Below, in pieces: positions 12,516 through 21,109 of a DNA stretch of 64,000 bases. Under the pieces are notes generated by a model that saw nothing but the letters and a program-made list of their open reading frames with translations, did not search any database and was not told where the DNA came from. The translations under genes were made by a program, and so were the position numbers. This DNA comes from Roseiarcus sp963775575 (GTDB taxonomy: Bacteria; Pseudomonadota; Alphaproteobacteria; Rhizobiales; Beijerinckiaceae): contig CAVZJG010000003.1 in the NCBI GenBank assembly GCA_963775575.1, positions 496,001 through 560,000 of the forward strand. Reading direction: 5' to 3'. Every line of letters begins with the position of its first letter. The stretch's first letter is position 1.

Positions 12516-13475
12516 TTAAACCGCGCGAGCCTGTTGCGCTGAACGAGACGGTCGATAGGTCAACCGCTTCCCTTCCGCGCCCTTGACCGCGCGCCGAGCG
12601 CGTTCCGTGTCGTCAACGCCAAGGCCGATGCGGTTCGAATAGCGGAAGTCGAATTCGCTCAAATACGCCGGCAAATGGTTCTCGCCGCAGTGCTGGTAAA
12701 TGCCGGTCATGCCGCGCTTGAAGATGCTAAAGAAGCCCTCGACCGTGTTCGTCGTCGTCTCGCCGCGCGCGTATTCACCCGATCCGTGATTGACAGCTTC
12801 ATGCTCGGCAAACTTCTTGCCGATCGGCTTGTAGAACTGCGCTTCGTCCGTGTTGAGTGTCGAGTCCAAGACGACGTGTTTGCCGATAACGGTCTTAAGC
12901 GTCTGGACGGTCAAATCCTCGACCTTCACGGACACGGCACGGCCACGGCGCTCGACCATCGTCAGCACCTTGCGCTTGGTCGCCGTCCCGCGCTTGCCCA
13001 TCCATCCCTTGCCGGAAACGAAGGTCTGATCGGGCTTGCCAATGAACGTCTCGTCAATCTCGACCGTCTTGCCTTTGCCGCCCAAAGGCTCCGGATCGCG
13101 ATCGGCCATCGCTTCGCGAACGCGATGCGCAAGAAACCACGCCGAACGATAGGAGCCGAGCCCGAGCGTCCGCATGAGTTGATGCGCCGAAACGCCCTTC
13201 TTGCTCGCCGCCATCAAACGGAACGCCAGCGCCCATTTGTGCAACGGGACGTGACTGGACTCCATGACGGAACCGATCGTCACCGTGAACGGCTTTAGAC
13301 AGGCGTTGCACTGGTACATGCCGGGCCGATGCGAGCCGCCCTTGATGAGGGTCGCCTGCCCGATGACGCCGCAATGCGGGCAAACGGGCTTGCCGTCTGG
13401 CCAGCGGATCGACTCGAAATAGACGCGAGCCGCGTCTTCGTTGTTGAAAATCGGATTGGTGAGATCGAAGGCCAT
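12516..13475 (-). CDS. IS1595-family (ISXO2-like) transposase
   Basis: A 319-residue protein, MAFDLTNPIFNNEDAARVYF. An N-terminal zinc-binding domain (CPHCG and QCNACLKPF) precedes the DDE domain: D in VEIDETFIGK, then LNTDEAQFYK and a NHGSGEYARGETTTNTVEGF block with Asn/Glu of the third catalytic site. The reading frame is intact, so the element may be active. It is convergent with the small passenger gene and ends 18 bp from it. Confidence 0.93.
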   Translation of the reverse strand: MAFDLTNPIFNNEDAARVYFESIRWPDGKPVCPHCGVIGQATLIKGGSHRPGMYQCNACLKPFTVTIGSVMESSHVPLHKWALAFRLMAASKKGVSAHQLMRTLGLGSYRSAWFLAHRVREAMADRDPEPLGGKGKTVEIDETFIGKPDQTFVSGKGWMGKRGTATKRKVLTMVERRGRAVSVKVEDLTVQTLKTVIGKHVVLDSTLNTDEAQFYKPIGKKFAEHEAVNHGSGEYARGETTTNTVEGFFSIFKRGMTGIYQHCGENHLPAYLSEFDFRYSNRIGLGVDDTERARRAVKGAEGKRLTYRPSRSAQQARAV

Positions 13476-13537
13476 CGGAAACTCCTATGACCCGAACAAT
13501 AGCAGAACGCGCGTATTATGTCAAGTGCATAATCGCC

Positions 13538-13545
13538 TTTTTTGT
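13538..13545. repeat. Right target site duplication of the IS1595-family element
   Basis: TTTTTTGT matches 11576-11583. Confidence 0.7.
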
Positions 13546-13634
13546 TCACGTTGCGCGTGGCGTAGCGAGGACAAACTAGGGATTTGCCCATGTCAAAGAG
13601 TTCAACGAAATCAGGACTGGACGGCCCTATCAAC

Positions 13635-13642
13635 GGAGAATT
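13635..13642. repeat. Left 8-bp target duplication of the IS66 element
   Basis: GGAGAATT is repeated at 15166-15173. Confidence 0.88.
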
Positions 13643-15165
13643 GTAACTCCCAAGGCGTGGTGAGTCTGGAATGCCACAGTGTTTGGGAAACGGCATTGAT
13701 ATGCGGATTGTGGGAGACGGCGGCACGAGACTGTGAATCAAGGGTGGGATGGTTCTTCCCGCCGAAGTCGAGGAGTTGATAGCGTCTCTGAGGGCGGAGA
13801 TCGCGGCGTTGCGGGCCGAGGTGGCCGATCTTCGTCGGCAATTGGGGCGGGACAGCTCGAACAGTTCGCAACCGCCTTCGAGTGACGGGCTGCGGAAGAA
13901 ACCGCGTATTGGAGGCAGTCTGCGCGGCCGTTCGGGCAAGACGAGCGGCGGCCAGACGGGTCATAAGGGCGGCACGCTGCGGCAGGTCGCCGATCCCGAT
14001 TGCGTGGTTGGGCACGCGGCGTGCGCATGCGGCCATTGCGGTTGGCCTCTCGAGGCGGGGTCGGCGATAGGGGTCGAGAAGCGGCAAGTGTTCGACCTTC
14101 CCGAGCGCCCGCTGCGGGTCACGGAACATCAGGCCTCGATTTACCGCTGCGCGCATTGCCGGGGCGTGACGAAGGCGGTTTTTCCCGAAGGCGTGGTCTC
14201 GCCTGCCCAGTATGGCGAGCGCATCAAGGCCGCGGCGATCTATCTCAATGTCCAGCAACTCATCCCCGAGGATCGGACCGCGCAAGCGCTGAGCGATCTG
14301 TTCGACGCGCCGCTGATCTGTCCGGCCAGCCTTGTCGCTTGGATCGCCAAGAAGGGACAAGAGTTGCGGCAAGTTTACCAGGCCATCGGCGAGCGCGTGG
14401 CCGAGGCGAAGGTTCGCCATCTCGACGAGACGGGATATCGCATCGCCGGTAAGCTGCAATGGCTGCATACGACTTCGAGCCAAGCCTTCACCTTCTATCG
14501 CGCCGACGAAAAGCGCGGCGCGATCCCGCAGGATTTGAAGGGGGGCGTCGTCGTGCACGACCACTTCCTGCCTTATCGTCGGCTCGACGCGGTCGAACAC
14601 GCCTTCTGCAACGCCCATATCTTGCGCGAACTCCAGTGTTTGATCGAGTTCGACAAGGAGCCGTGGGCCGAACTCATGCGCGACACGCTTCGGGCGGCGA
14701 ATATCGCCGTTCATGAGGCGCGCGAGGCGGGCGCGAAGGCGCTGGAGCCCAAAGTCATCGCGGCCTTCGTCGACCAATATTGGGCCGCGGTTCGGCTCGG
14801 CCTCGCTTTCCATCGCCAGTTGCCCGCACTCCACGCCAAGGCCAACGCGAGCGGACGAACAAAGCAGCGCCCCGGCCGCAATCTGCTCGAAAGGCTGAAG
14901 ACGTTCAAAGTCGAAACGCTGCGCTTCCTCACCGACTTCGACGTGCCCTTCACCAACAACCTGGCCGAACAGGACCTCAGGATGATGAAGGTCAAAATGA
15001 AAATCTCGGGCTCGTTTCGAACCCTCGACGGCGCCCAAAGCTTCGCGCGCCTCAGGTCAGTCGTCTCAACCGCGAGAAAACAGGGGGCCAACATCCTCAA
15101 AACCCTCGCCGACCCGCCAACACAGATCGCGCTCGCCCTCAACGCCTAGACGGCTTGGGAGTTAC
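13643..15165. mobile_element. IS66-family insertion sequence (single-transposase type)
   Basis: A 1523-bp element bounded by GTAACTCCCAAG and its reverse complement CTTGGGAGTTAC, with the 8-bp duplication GGAGAATT typical of IS66. It encodes only the TnpC-type transposase, with no TnpA or TnpB, as in the ISBst12-like branch. It interrupts the short ORF at 13590-15363. Confidence 0.93.
13749..15149 (+). CDS. IS66-family transposase (TnpC type)
   Basis: A 466-residue protein, MVLPAEVEELIASLRAEIAA. The N-terminal coiled coil/leucine-zipper region runs into DSSNSSQPPSSD. A zinc-finger-like region (CACGHCG, YRCAHCRG) follows. The DDE core shows HLDETGYR, VVVHDHFLPYR with NAHILREL, and FTNNLAEQDLRMMKVKMKIS with the terminal Glu. 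Length and order match IS66 transposases. The frame is intact. Confidence 0.95.
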   Translation: MVLPAEVEELIASLRAEIAALRAEVADLRRQLGRDSSNSSQPPSSDGLRKKPRIGGSLRGRSGKTSGGQTGHKGGTLRQVADPDCVVGHAACACGHCGWPLEAGSAIGVEKRQVFDLPERPLRVTEHQASIYRCAHCRGVTKAVFPEGVVSPAQYGERIKAAAIYLNVQQLIPEDRTAQALSDLFDAPLICPASLVAWIAKKGQELRQVYQAIGERVAEAKVRHLDETGYRIAGKLQWLHTTSSQAFTFYRADEKRGAIPQDLKGGVVVHDHFLPYRRLDAVEHAFCNAHILRELQCLIEFDKEPWAELMRDTLRAANIAVHEAREAGAKALEPKVIAAFVDQYWAAVRLGLAFHRQLPALHAKANASGRTKQRPGRNLLERLKTFKVETLRFLTDFDVPFTNNLAEQDLRMMKVKMKISGSFRTLDGAQSFARLRSVVSTARKQGANILKTLADPPTQIALALNA

Positions 15166-15173
15166 GGAGAATT
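15166..15173. repeat. Right 8-bp target duplication of the IS66 element
   Basis: GGAGAATT matches 13635-13642. Confidence 0.88.
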
Positions 15174-15312
15174 TGACGCTCACGCCGATGTGGTCGGCGG
15201 CGACGGCGTCAGGGGTTCGATTGCCCTGGCGATGATCAAGGCTGGGGTAGGCTCGCTCTTGGAAACGGAATCGGGCAGGAATTTTTCCGTGATGGAAACG
15301 GAAGTTTATGTT

Positions 15313-15933
15313 TTAGATATTCTTGAAGCGTGTCTCCCTCAGTATCGCGCTACAAATATGTAGCTCAAATATATCTATCAACTTACGTATCTTGAAAATC
15401 GTTCTCTCAAGTTGGTCCAGCGTCACCTCCTCCCTCTCCATGGTAAGTGATGATTTTGCTGTAACGGTATTCTTATATATTCTTTCCCCTGTTAATTCGT
15501 TAAATTGCATATGCCACGAATCATGAACTATACAATTCCTTTGTTCACCCACGCCTCGCGCAAATTTCTTGAACTCTGATAGGTCTTCTATTAGCGTTCG
15601 AGGAAAGCCTTTTTCTGCGCATAGCGAAATTAGAGCTTGTAGCCTTGGATTCGGTCCAATCATCTGCGCAGTAAGACATGCAGTTAAGCGTTGTGGCGCT
15701 CCGCATAGGTTCCATATTTGCGCGTCAATTCTTGCCTCCAAAATTGCCCATTCGACCGCGATTTTCCCTATGTAGGCGTATTGGGCGGCGTCTTCGGGCA
15801 TTGGCGTGATGCTTGTTATCGCTCCGGGATGCCCGATCATCACGGCCCTAACGCCGCTTCGCTTCTTGCGGAGTTCGGTTGGGTCTGGCAAGTTTGAGAA
15901 CTTGGCGAAATACTTATCAATGTCGCTAATCAT
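15313..15933 (-). CDS. HEPN-like protein, second module
   Basis: A 206-residue helical protein starting MISDIDKYFAKFSNLPDPTE (ATG at 15933). The motif RNCIVH (residues 132-137) is R-x4-H as in HEPN domains and aligns with RNKLAH of the protein at 11814-12293. Upstream, YIGKIAVEWAILEARIDAQI aligns with the first protein's LGKVTYIWGGLELVVELAIT. Its start overlaps head-to-head with the small plus-strand gene at 15932 (CATG), the same layout as in the IS1595 element. No transposase is attached here. Function, possibly RNase toxin or abortive infection, is inferred. Confidence 0.65.
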   Translation of the reverse strand: MISDIDKYFAKFSNLPDPTELRKKRSGVRAVMIGHPGAITSITPMPEDAAQYAYIGKIAVEWAILEARIDAQIWNLCGAPQRLTACLTAQMIGPNPRLQALISLCAEKGFPRTLIEDLSEFKKFARGVGEQRNCIVHDSWHMQFNELTGERIYKNTVTAKSSLTMEREEVTLDQLERTIFKIRKLIDIFELHICSAILRETRFKNI

Positions 15934-16117
15934 GAAAAATGTGCCCCAAGATTTCTCCGATGGAGAAATCACACGCCGCATGAACGCTGGCATCCGTCGC
16001 GCGCTGAGCCCGCCGCCGTCCCCGACGAAGGAACTCGTCGGCAAGACGGAGCGTGCGACAGCGCAGCGCGAGAGTCTAGTCAGAGAAGCGTCTCGATCAA
16101 AGCCAAAATTGTCCTGA
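15932..16117 (+). CDS. Small basic protein, second HEPN-associated module
   Basis: 61 residues from ATG 15932 (MKNVPQDFSDGEITRRMNAG), or 45 from ATG 15980 (MNAGIRRALSPPPSPTKELV). Like the ORF at 12292-12498 it ends in a RATAQRES-type basic tail, and both give exactly 45 residues from the internal ATG. The sequence just after the stop also resembles that following the first copy, suggesting the block derives from an IS1595-like element that lost its transposase. Confidence 0.65.
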   Translation: MKNVPQDFSDGEITRRMNAGIRRALSPPPSPTKELVGKTERATAQRESLVREASRSKPKLS

Positions 16118-16201
16118 ATCTTTCGCGGTTTCCGTTAGACTGCGCCAACTGCCAGCATCCGCTAAACGGCAACAGTCTGCGCTCCCTTCCCCCCTCCCGG
16201 G

Positions 16202-16555
16202 GCTAGCGGATTCACACATCCAAGTTCGATATCTTCCGGGTCCGCTGTGCCTGATCCGTGCTCGGCGTCAAGGCCAAGCCCGTTTCACGGGTCGCTCGCT
16301 CACGCTCGCGAGCCTTGACTCCTGCGCGCGGCTCAGGCTGTCGGCTACTGTGATCATTGCTGCGCAAGCCGGCCATGCGGCCGGCTTCGCTCAGCAACGA
16401 TCGCAGTAGCAAGACCGCCGCCGGAACGGCGCTGGCGCCTCAAGGCGAACGCGTAGCGTTCGTCCGGGCGAAGCGGGCGAAGCGCAGCGGAGCAGCCGCG
16501 GAACGGCGGCCGAACGCTACGCGTTCGCCTGGACTTGACGGCGACGCGCCGATGC
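16202..16555. repeat. Intergenic repeat unit with central palindrome, copy A
   Basis: This noncoding unit shares with 21110-21412 a nearly identical stretch of about 39 bp (from CTTCCGGGTCCGCTGTGCCT), the CGCGCGGCTCAGGCT block, a long palindrome, then AGCGGAGCAGCCGCG and TTGACGGCGACGCGCCGATG. It lies between the small ORF and the diguanylate cyclase gene and shows no gene of its own. Confidence 0.7.
16345..16411. repeat. Long intergenic palindrome, copy 2
   Basis: Left arm GCTACTGTGATCATTGCTG and onward pairs, with a few mismatches, with the arm ending ACGATCGCAGTAGC; the apex is GGCCATGCGGCC. Same architecture as the palindromes at 7288 and 21251. Confidence 0.75.
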
Positions 16556-16578
16556 GGCCGTCGGCGCTCGCGCTTCTC

Positions 16579-17604
16579 TCACGCGCGCGCCGCGACGCAC
16601 GGCGGCGGCGCCGCCTCGTCGAACTTGCCCACGAACGCCCGGTTGCGGCCGGCGTGCTTGGCCCGGTAGAGGGCGGCGTCGGCCGCGGCGATCAGGCGCT
16701 CGGGATTGACCTCCCGGCCGACGGCGACGACGCCGCCGATGCTCAAGGTGACGTTCTTGGCGGCGGCGGAGTCGGTGTGGACGATGTGCAGCGCCTCGAT
16801 CGCCATCCGCAGACGCTCGGCGATCAACATGGCGCCCGAGAGCGGCGTGTTGGGCATGACGACGGTAAATTCCTCGCCGCCGTATCGCGCGCAAAAATCG
16901 GTCTCCCGCCACAGCGTCGCCGCGATCGCCTGGGCGATCGCGCGCAGGCATTCGTCGCCCTTCTGATGGCCGTTGGAGTCGTTGTAGAGCTTGAAAAAAT
17001 CGACGTCCATCATCAGCAGCGACAGGGGCGCGCAGTCGCGCGTCGCGCGCTTGGCCTCTTCGGCGAACTTGACGTCGAACGATCGCCGGTTCGCCAGTCC
17101 GGTGAGGCCGTCGCGGGTCGCCAGCGCCTCCAGATCGGTTTGCGCTTGTTTCTGGGCGGTGATGTCGCGCAGCGTTTGCACCACCGCGATCAGCTCGCCC
17201 GCGTCGTCGTAGATCGGCCCGGCGTCGATCGCCAGATACAGCCGGTGGCCGAGTCTCGGCATCAGGCACCAGTTTTCCGCGGAAACGCCGAAATCGCTCA
17301 ACCCGAGGCTGCCGTCGCCCTGATAAAGCGCGCGGATTTCGTTGAAACGGCGCGCCAGCAGCAGATCGGACAGGCACGGCCGACGTTCGGGGTAGAAGGC
17401 TCGCCAGTGCTCGGACGTGCCGACGACCTCCTCGGCGGGCACCCCGGTCAACCGTTCGCAGGCTTTGTTCCAAATCAGCACACGGCGATCCGCCCCGATG
17501 ACGAAAGTCGGAACAATGAGATGCTCCATCAAGCTGATGGCAAAGCCGTGGTCCCTCTCCGGAACCATCGACCGAATTGCTAGCTTCTCCGGCAGCGGGG
17601 GCAT
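16579..17604 (-). CDS. PAS-GGDEF diguanylate cyclase
   Basis: A 341-residue protein from ATG 17604 (MPPLPEKLAIRSMVPERDHG); an upstream in-frame ATG at 17688 is possible. Residues about 22-155 form a PAS-type sensor (GADRRVLIWNKACERLTGVP). A linker leads to a GGDEF domain with the active-site variant GGEEF (242-246). RETD (233-236) five residues before it is a product-binding inhibitory I-site. It makes cyclic-di-GMP, probably under feedback control. No membrane segment is clear, so it is likely cytoplasmic. The ligand is unknown. Confidence 0.92.
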   Translation of the reverse strand: MPPLPEKLAIRSMVPERDHGFAISLMEHLIVPTFVIGADRRVLIWNKACERLTGVPAEEVVGTSEHWRAFYPERRPCLSDLLLARRFNEIRALYQGDGSLGLSDFGVSAENWCLMPRLGHRLYLAIDAGPIYDDAGELIAVVQTLRDITAQKQAQTDLEALATRDGLTGLANRRSFDVKFAEEAKRATRDCAPLSLLMMDVDFFKLYNDSNGHQKGDECLRAIAQAIAATLWRETDFCARYGGEEFTVVMPNTPLSGAMLIAERLRMAIEALHIVHTDSAAAKNVTLSIGGVVAVGREVNPERLIAAADAALYRAKHAGRNRAFVGKFDEAAPPPCVAARA

Positions 17605-17761
17605 AGAGGCGATGTTAGCGCAAAAACTGGTTAAGGATTGATCAAAAGCGCCGCTGAATTGGCCGCTGTCGCGCGATGCGCGCGCCATGGCGTGCGGCCG
17701 GCCGGGAGCGGCGCGGCGCCTCGCCGCCCGAGACGGATATGGCGCGGCGTCGGACCGATCG

Positions 17762-19348
17762 TCATAATGCCGGCGCCGTTCGCCCGACCGACTCGTAAAC
17801 GTCATACGAGTCGGCCTCGCCCGCCACGTGAGCAAGAAGACGATAGGAACGCGCGAGAGCGTCGTCGACGACGAGCCAGTTCGCGGTGAGCTCGCAATAA
17901 TATCGTTGTCTGCGATCGGCGACGACGACGTAACGAGGCCGGGTCGCCAGAGCTTCGGCAAGGCGGCCGAGGCCGGCGTCGGGGAAATCGCAAATCATGT
18001 GCATCGGGAAAAAGCGCGCCGTCGGCGGCGACAAATTCGTCGCCGTATAGAGCCAGACGCCGCGATTGACGACGAAGAGCTTGTCGCCCGGCGCTGGCGC
18101 GCTGGCGCGGATGGCCTCGGCGGCCTCGGCGATCGCGCGCGTCTCTGGGCGCGCCTTGAGTTCGCCGGCGCGAATATAGAGCGCCGCTGCGACCGTTGCG
18201 AGCCCGACCATCGCAAGGCGGGCCGCTGGCGCGATCCGCGCCAAGGCCGGAAGCGCGAAGATGACGAGACCGCCCGTCAGCAACAGGCCCGGCGCCAAGG
18301 TCGGCCCGAGATAGTTTTCGTTGATCGAGCGCTGAATCGCCACGGAAAGGCTGGCGAGCGCGAACCACAGCCCGAGAGCGCCGACGGGAACGCCCGGCGC
18401 CGCCCTGGCGAGCGCGCTTCGGCGCATCAACGCGAGGCAAGCGAGGCCGAATATCGGCATCACGCTCCGCTGAAGCGGCAGCCACCGCATGAGGCCCGCC
18501 GCGAAGGAAATATCCTCGACGTCGCTCGCGGGACGGCGCAAGGCGTTGACAATCGTGTCGGCGATCAACGGGCCGGCTGCGCCGCGCCAGGCGAAATAGA
18601 GGAGAAAGCCCAGCGGCGCGACGAGCGCGGCGAGCGCGAACGCCGCCGCAACCTCAATCCTGCGGGGCGCGGCGTCCGGCGCGCGCAGCACAATCGCCAG
18701 CAGCGCGATGGCCTCGAAGGCGGCGGTCTGCTTGACCGCGCCGGCCGCGCCGATGGCGAGGCCCGCCAGCGCGGCTCTCTTAAGGATAGGCAATGGCGAC
18801 AGCGCGGCCAGGAACGCCAGCGTCGTCAGCGCGGCGAGCGGCGGATAGGCGTCGTTGCCCGCCACGGCCTCGGAAAGGAACGGGTAGAGGATCGCGGCGA
18901 ACATGCCGAGCGTCGTGGAGCCGAAGCGACGGCCGAGAAAAAACAAGTTCGTCGCCGCGACGGCGTCGCTGAAGATCGCGACCGCCCGCAACGCGTCGAG
19001 ACTAGGGCCGAGCCACAATTCGGCGACCGCGACAAGCGCGAACAAGCCCGGCGGCTTGACGTCGAAAGCGCCGACATAGGGCGGCGCCCCGCGCGCCCAG
19101 AGATGGCCGACCTCGATGTAGAAGGGGGCGTCCGGACCATCCAGTCGCCACAGCGGCAGGCGCAGCGCGGCCGTCCAGACCAGCGCGGCGCCGAGGACCG
19201 CGAGCGCGAAGCCGACGCGGCCGACGCGCGGATACGGGCTTCGACGAGCGGCAAAGGCCGTATCGTCGATCGAACCGACGGGAGGCGCGCTTGCGGGCGC
19301 GTCGCGAACGCGCCGACGAGCCGTCGTTGCAAGTCCGCGAGCGCTCAT
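17762..19348 (-). CDS. Membrane glycosyltransferase-like protein (GT39/ArnT-like), paralogue 2
   Basis: A 528-residue, multi-pass protein starting MSARGLATTARRRVRDAPAS. The motif after the first helix, DAPFYIEVGHLWARGAPPYV then FDVKPPG, resembles the acidic/KPP signature of polyprenyl-phosphate-sugar-dependent (PMT/ArnT-like) transferases, which glycosylate lipids or proteins in the inner membrane. Hydrophobic helices continue to about residue 390; the end is a soluble domain (LFVVNRGVWLY). Its ATG overlaps the stop of the upstream paralogue by 4 bp (ATGA). The acceptor is unknown. Confidence 0.82.
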   Translation of the reverse strand: MSARGLATTARRRVRDAPASAPPVGSIDDTAFAARRSPYPRVGRVGFALAVLGAALVWTAALRLPLWRLDGPDAPFYIEVGHLWARGAPPYVGAFDVKPPGLFALVAVAELWLGPSLDALRAVAIFSDAVAATNLFFLGRRFGSTTLGMFAAILYPFLSEAVAGNDAYPPLAALTTLAFLAALSPLPILKRAALAGLAIGAAGAVKQTAAFEAIALLAIVLRAPDAAPRRIEVAAAFALAALVAPLGFLLYFAWRGAAGPLIADTIVNALRRPASDVEDISFAAGLMRWLPLQRSVMPIFGLACLALMRRSALARAAPGVPVGALGLWFALASLSVAIQRSINENYLGPTLAPGLLLTGGLVIFALPALARIAPAARLAMVGLATVAAALYIRAGELKARPETRAIAEAAEAIRASAPAPGDKLFVVNRGVWLYTATNLSPPTARFFPMHMICDFPDAGLGRLAEALATRPRYVVVADRRQRYYCELTANWLVVDDALARSYRLLAHVAGEADSYDVYESVGRTAPAL

Positions 19349-20826
19349 GGCGCCGGCGCCGGCGCCGGCGCGGTCGCGCCGACCGCTTGGTAAACGTCGT
19401 ACGAATCGACCTCCCCCGCCGCGTGCGCGATCCGGCGATAGGAGCGCTTCAGCGCGGCGTCGACGACCCGCCAGCGGTCCTTCTGTTCGCAGACGTAATG
19501 GAGGCGCTGGTCGGCGACGACGAGATAGCGCGGCGCGGTCGCGAGGACCTCCTCGAGCAGGCCCGGGCCGTTCTGCTGGAAGTCGCACAGCGTGTGGCCG
19601 GGAAAGAAATATCGGGTCGGCGGCGCCATTTCGAGCGCGCCGTAGAGCCAGGCGCCGCGATTGACGACGTAGAGCGCATCGCCGAGCGTCGGGCCGCTCG
19701 CCCGGATCGCCGCCGCCGCCGCGGCGAGCGCGCGCGACTCCTGGCGAGCCGAGAGGTCGTTGCCGGGAAGCGCGAGCGCGGTCGCGAGCGAAGCCAGGCC
19801 GAGCGCGGCGAGGCGCATCGCCGCGGGGATCGGATCGAGTTCGGGCGCCGCTTTGGTCAGGCACAGCCCCGCCAGAAGCAGGCCCGGGGCCAGCGTCGGG
19901 CCGAGATAGGTGATCGCGATCGCGCGCTGGGCGAGGATCGACAGCGACGCGAGCGCGAACCAGGCTTCGAGCGCGCCAAGCGGCGCGAGGGGAAGCGCGT
20001 CTCTGAGCGCGCGCCGTCTCAGCAGCGCCAGGCCGGCGAGGCCGAACATCGCGACGACGCTCTTCTGCAAGACGAAGTAGCGGCCGACGCCGTCGATGAA
20101 GGAGAGGCCCTCGCTGGCGCTTGCCGGGCGGCCGAACGCGCCGAGCAGCGCGTCGTCGATCAGCGCTTGCGCCGCGCCATGCCAAGCGAAATAGATGAGA
20201 AAGCCGAGCGGCGCGACGCTCGCCGCGAACACGAAGACGAGCGCCGCGCGGCCGCGCCCGCCCGCGCCGTCGGGCGCGCTGATGAGAATGAACAGCAGCG
20301 CGACGGCCTCGAAGCCGGCGGTCTGCTTGATCGCGCCCGCCGCGCCGATGAGCAGCCCGGCGAGCGCGGCGCGCTTCATCAGGCTCAGCGGCGACAGCGC
20401 GGCGAGGAAGGCGAGCATCGTCAGCGCGGCGAGCGGGCAGTAGGCGTCGTTGGCGGTCACCAGTTCGCTGAGGATCGGGTAAAGGATCGCGGCGAACAGG
20501 CCGAGCCGAGCGCCGCCGAAGCGGCGGCCGAGAAAGAACATCGCCGCCGCGGCGAGCGCGTCGAAGGCGACCGCGACCGCGCGCAGCGAACCGAGGCTCG
20601 GCCCCAGCAGCGTCTCGGCGCCGGCGAGGATGGCGAAGAAACCGGGCGGCTTGACGTCGAAGGCGCCGACATAGGGCAAGACGCCGCGGGTCCACAGATG
20701 CGCGACCTCGACGTAGAACGCGTCGTCGAGGCCGTCCATCCGCCACAGCGGCAGGCGGACGACAACCGTCCACGCCAGCGCCGCGCCGTAGACGGCCAAC
20801 GCGGCGATGACGGGAGACTCGATCAT
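19345..20826 (-). CDS. Membrane glycosyltransferase-like protein (GT39/ArnT-like), paralogue 1
   Basis: A 493-residue protein from ATG 20826 (MIESPVIAALAVYGAALAWT); upstream in-frame starts lack a hydrophobic start. It is closely similar along its length to the downstream gene, e.g. DDAFYVEVAHLWTRGVLPYV, FDVKPPGF, LGRRFG and a soluble LYVVNRGAWLY end. The pair looks like a tandem duplication and is translationally coupled. Polyprenyl-phosphate-sugar transferase activity is family inference. Confidence 0.82.
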   Translation of the reverse strand: MIESPVIAALAVYGAALAWTVVVRLPLWRMDGLDDAFYVEVAHLWTRGVLPYVGAFDVKPPGFFAILAGAETLLGPSLGSLRAVAVAFDALAAAAMFFLGRRFGGARLGLFAAILYPILSELVTANDAYCPLAALTMLAFLAALSPLSLMKRAALAGLLIGAAGAIKQTAGFEAVALLFILISAPDGAGGRGRAALVFVFAASVAPLGFLIYFAWHGAAQALIDDALLGAFGRPASASEGLSFIDGVGRYFVLQKSVVAMFGLAGLALLRRRALRDALPLAPLGALEAWFALASLSILAQRAIAITYLGPTLAPGLLLAGLCLTKAAPELDPIPAAMRLAALGLASLATALALPGNDLSARQESRALAAAAAAIRASGPTLGDALYVVNRGAWLYGALEMAPPTRYFFPGHTLCDFQQNGPGLLEEVLATAPRYLVVADQRLHYVCEQKDRWRVVDAALKRSYRRIAHAAGEVDSYDVYQAVGATAPAPAPAP

Positions 20827-21109
20827 TCGTCGCGCCAGCGGCGGCGCCGGGCGCGCGCGCAAGGGCGGGAGTTCGTCCGCGACAGAAGTCAATCGAGCGA
20901 TCCAAGCCGAGGCGCCGGCTTCCGGTCGGAGCGAGGGGCGGCGCGCCGGCAAAGTAACCGCCAAATCGTGAAGCGGCCGTAAAGGGCGCCAATCCTCGCC
21001 GTCATCGAGGAGGAAGCAGCCGCCATGACGGCGGCGAACGAGCGCTTCGAGGCGAAGCGCGCGAAGAAATAGGTCTGATGTCAGATCGACCGCGGCCCGC
21101 CCCCTAGAG

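Larger units (their letters stand above)
11584..13537. mobile_element. IS1595-family element with HEPN-like passenger module
   Basis: Inverted ends at 11584-11606 and 13515-13537 share ATTATGCACTTGACATAAT plus two adjacent bases and differ only at the outermost two. They are flanked by the 8-bp direct repeat TTTTTTGT, as expected for this family. The 1954-bp unit encodes an ISXO2-like transposase (12516-13475), a HEPN-like protein (11814-12293) and a small divergent protein (12292-12498). IS1595 members with passenger genes are known. It sits about 100 bp upstream of the recA start. Confidence 0.85.
13590..15363 (+). pseudogene. Short ORF split by the IS66 element
   Basis: ATG at 13590 (MSKSSTKSGLDGPING) runs into the IS66 target site. 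Removing the element and one GGAGAATT copy joins it in frame to 15174-15363, ending TAG. The restored 80-codon product continues DAHADVVGGDGVRGSIALAM and ends PQYRATNM. Family unknown. The exact in-frame join supports a real gene broken by insertion, but chance is possible for so short an ORF. Its 3' end overlaps the end of the minus-strand HEPN-like gene by about 50 bp. Confidence 0.5.

Noticed and set aside
17762..20992. Single 1076-codon frame spanning both glycosyltransferase genes
   Set aside because: Its first half is an out-of-frame shadow of the 19345-20826 gene; only the part from 19348 is a real protein.
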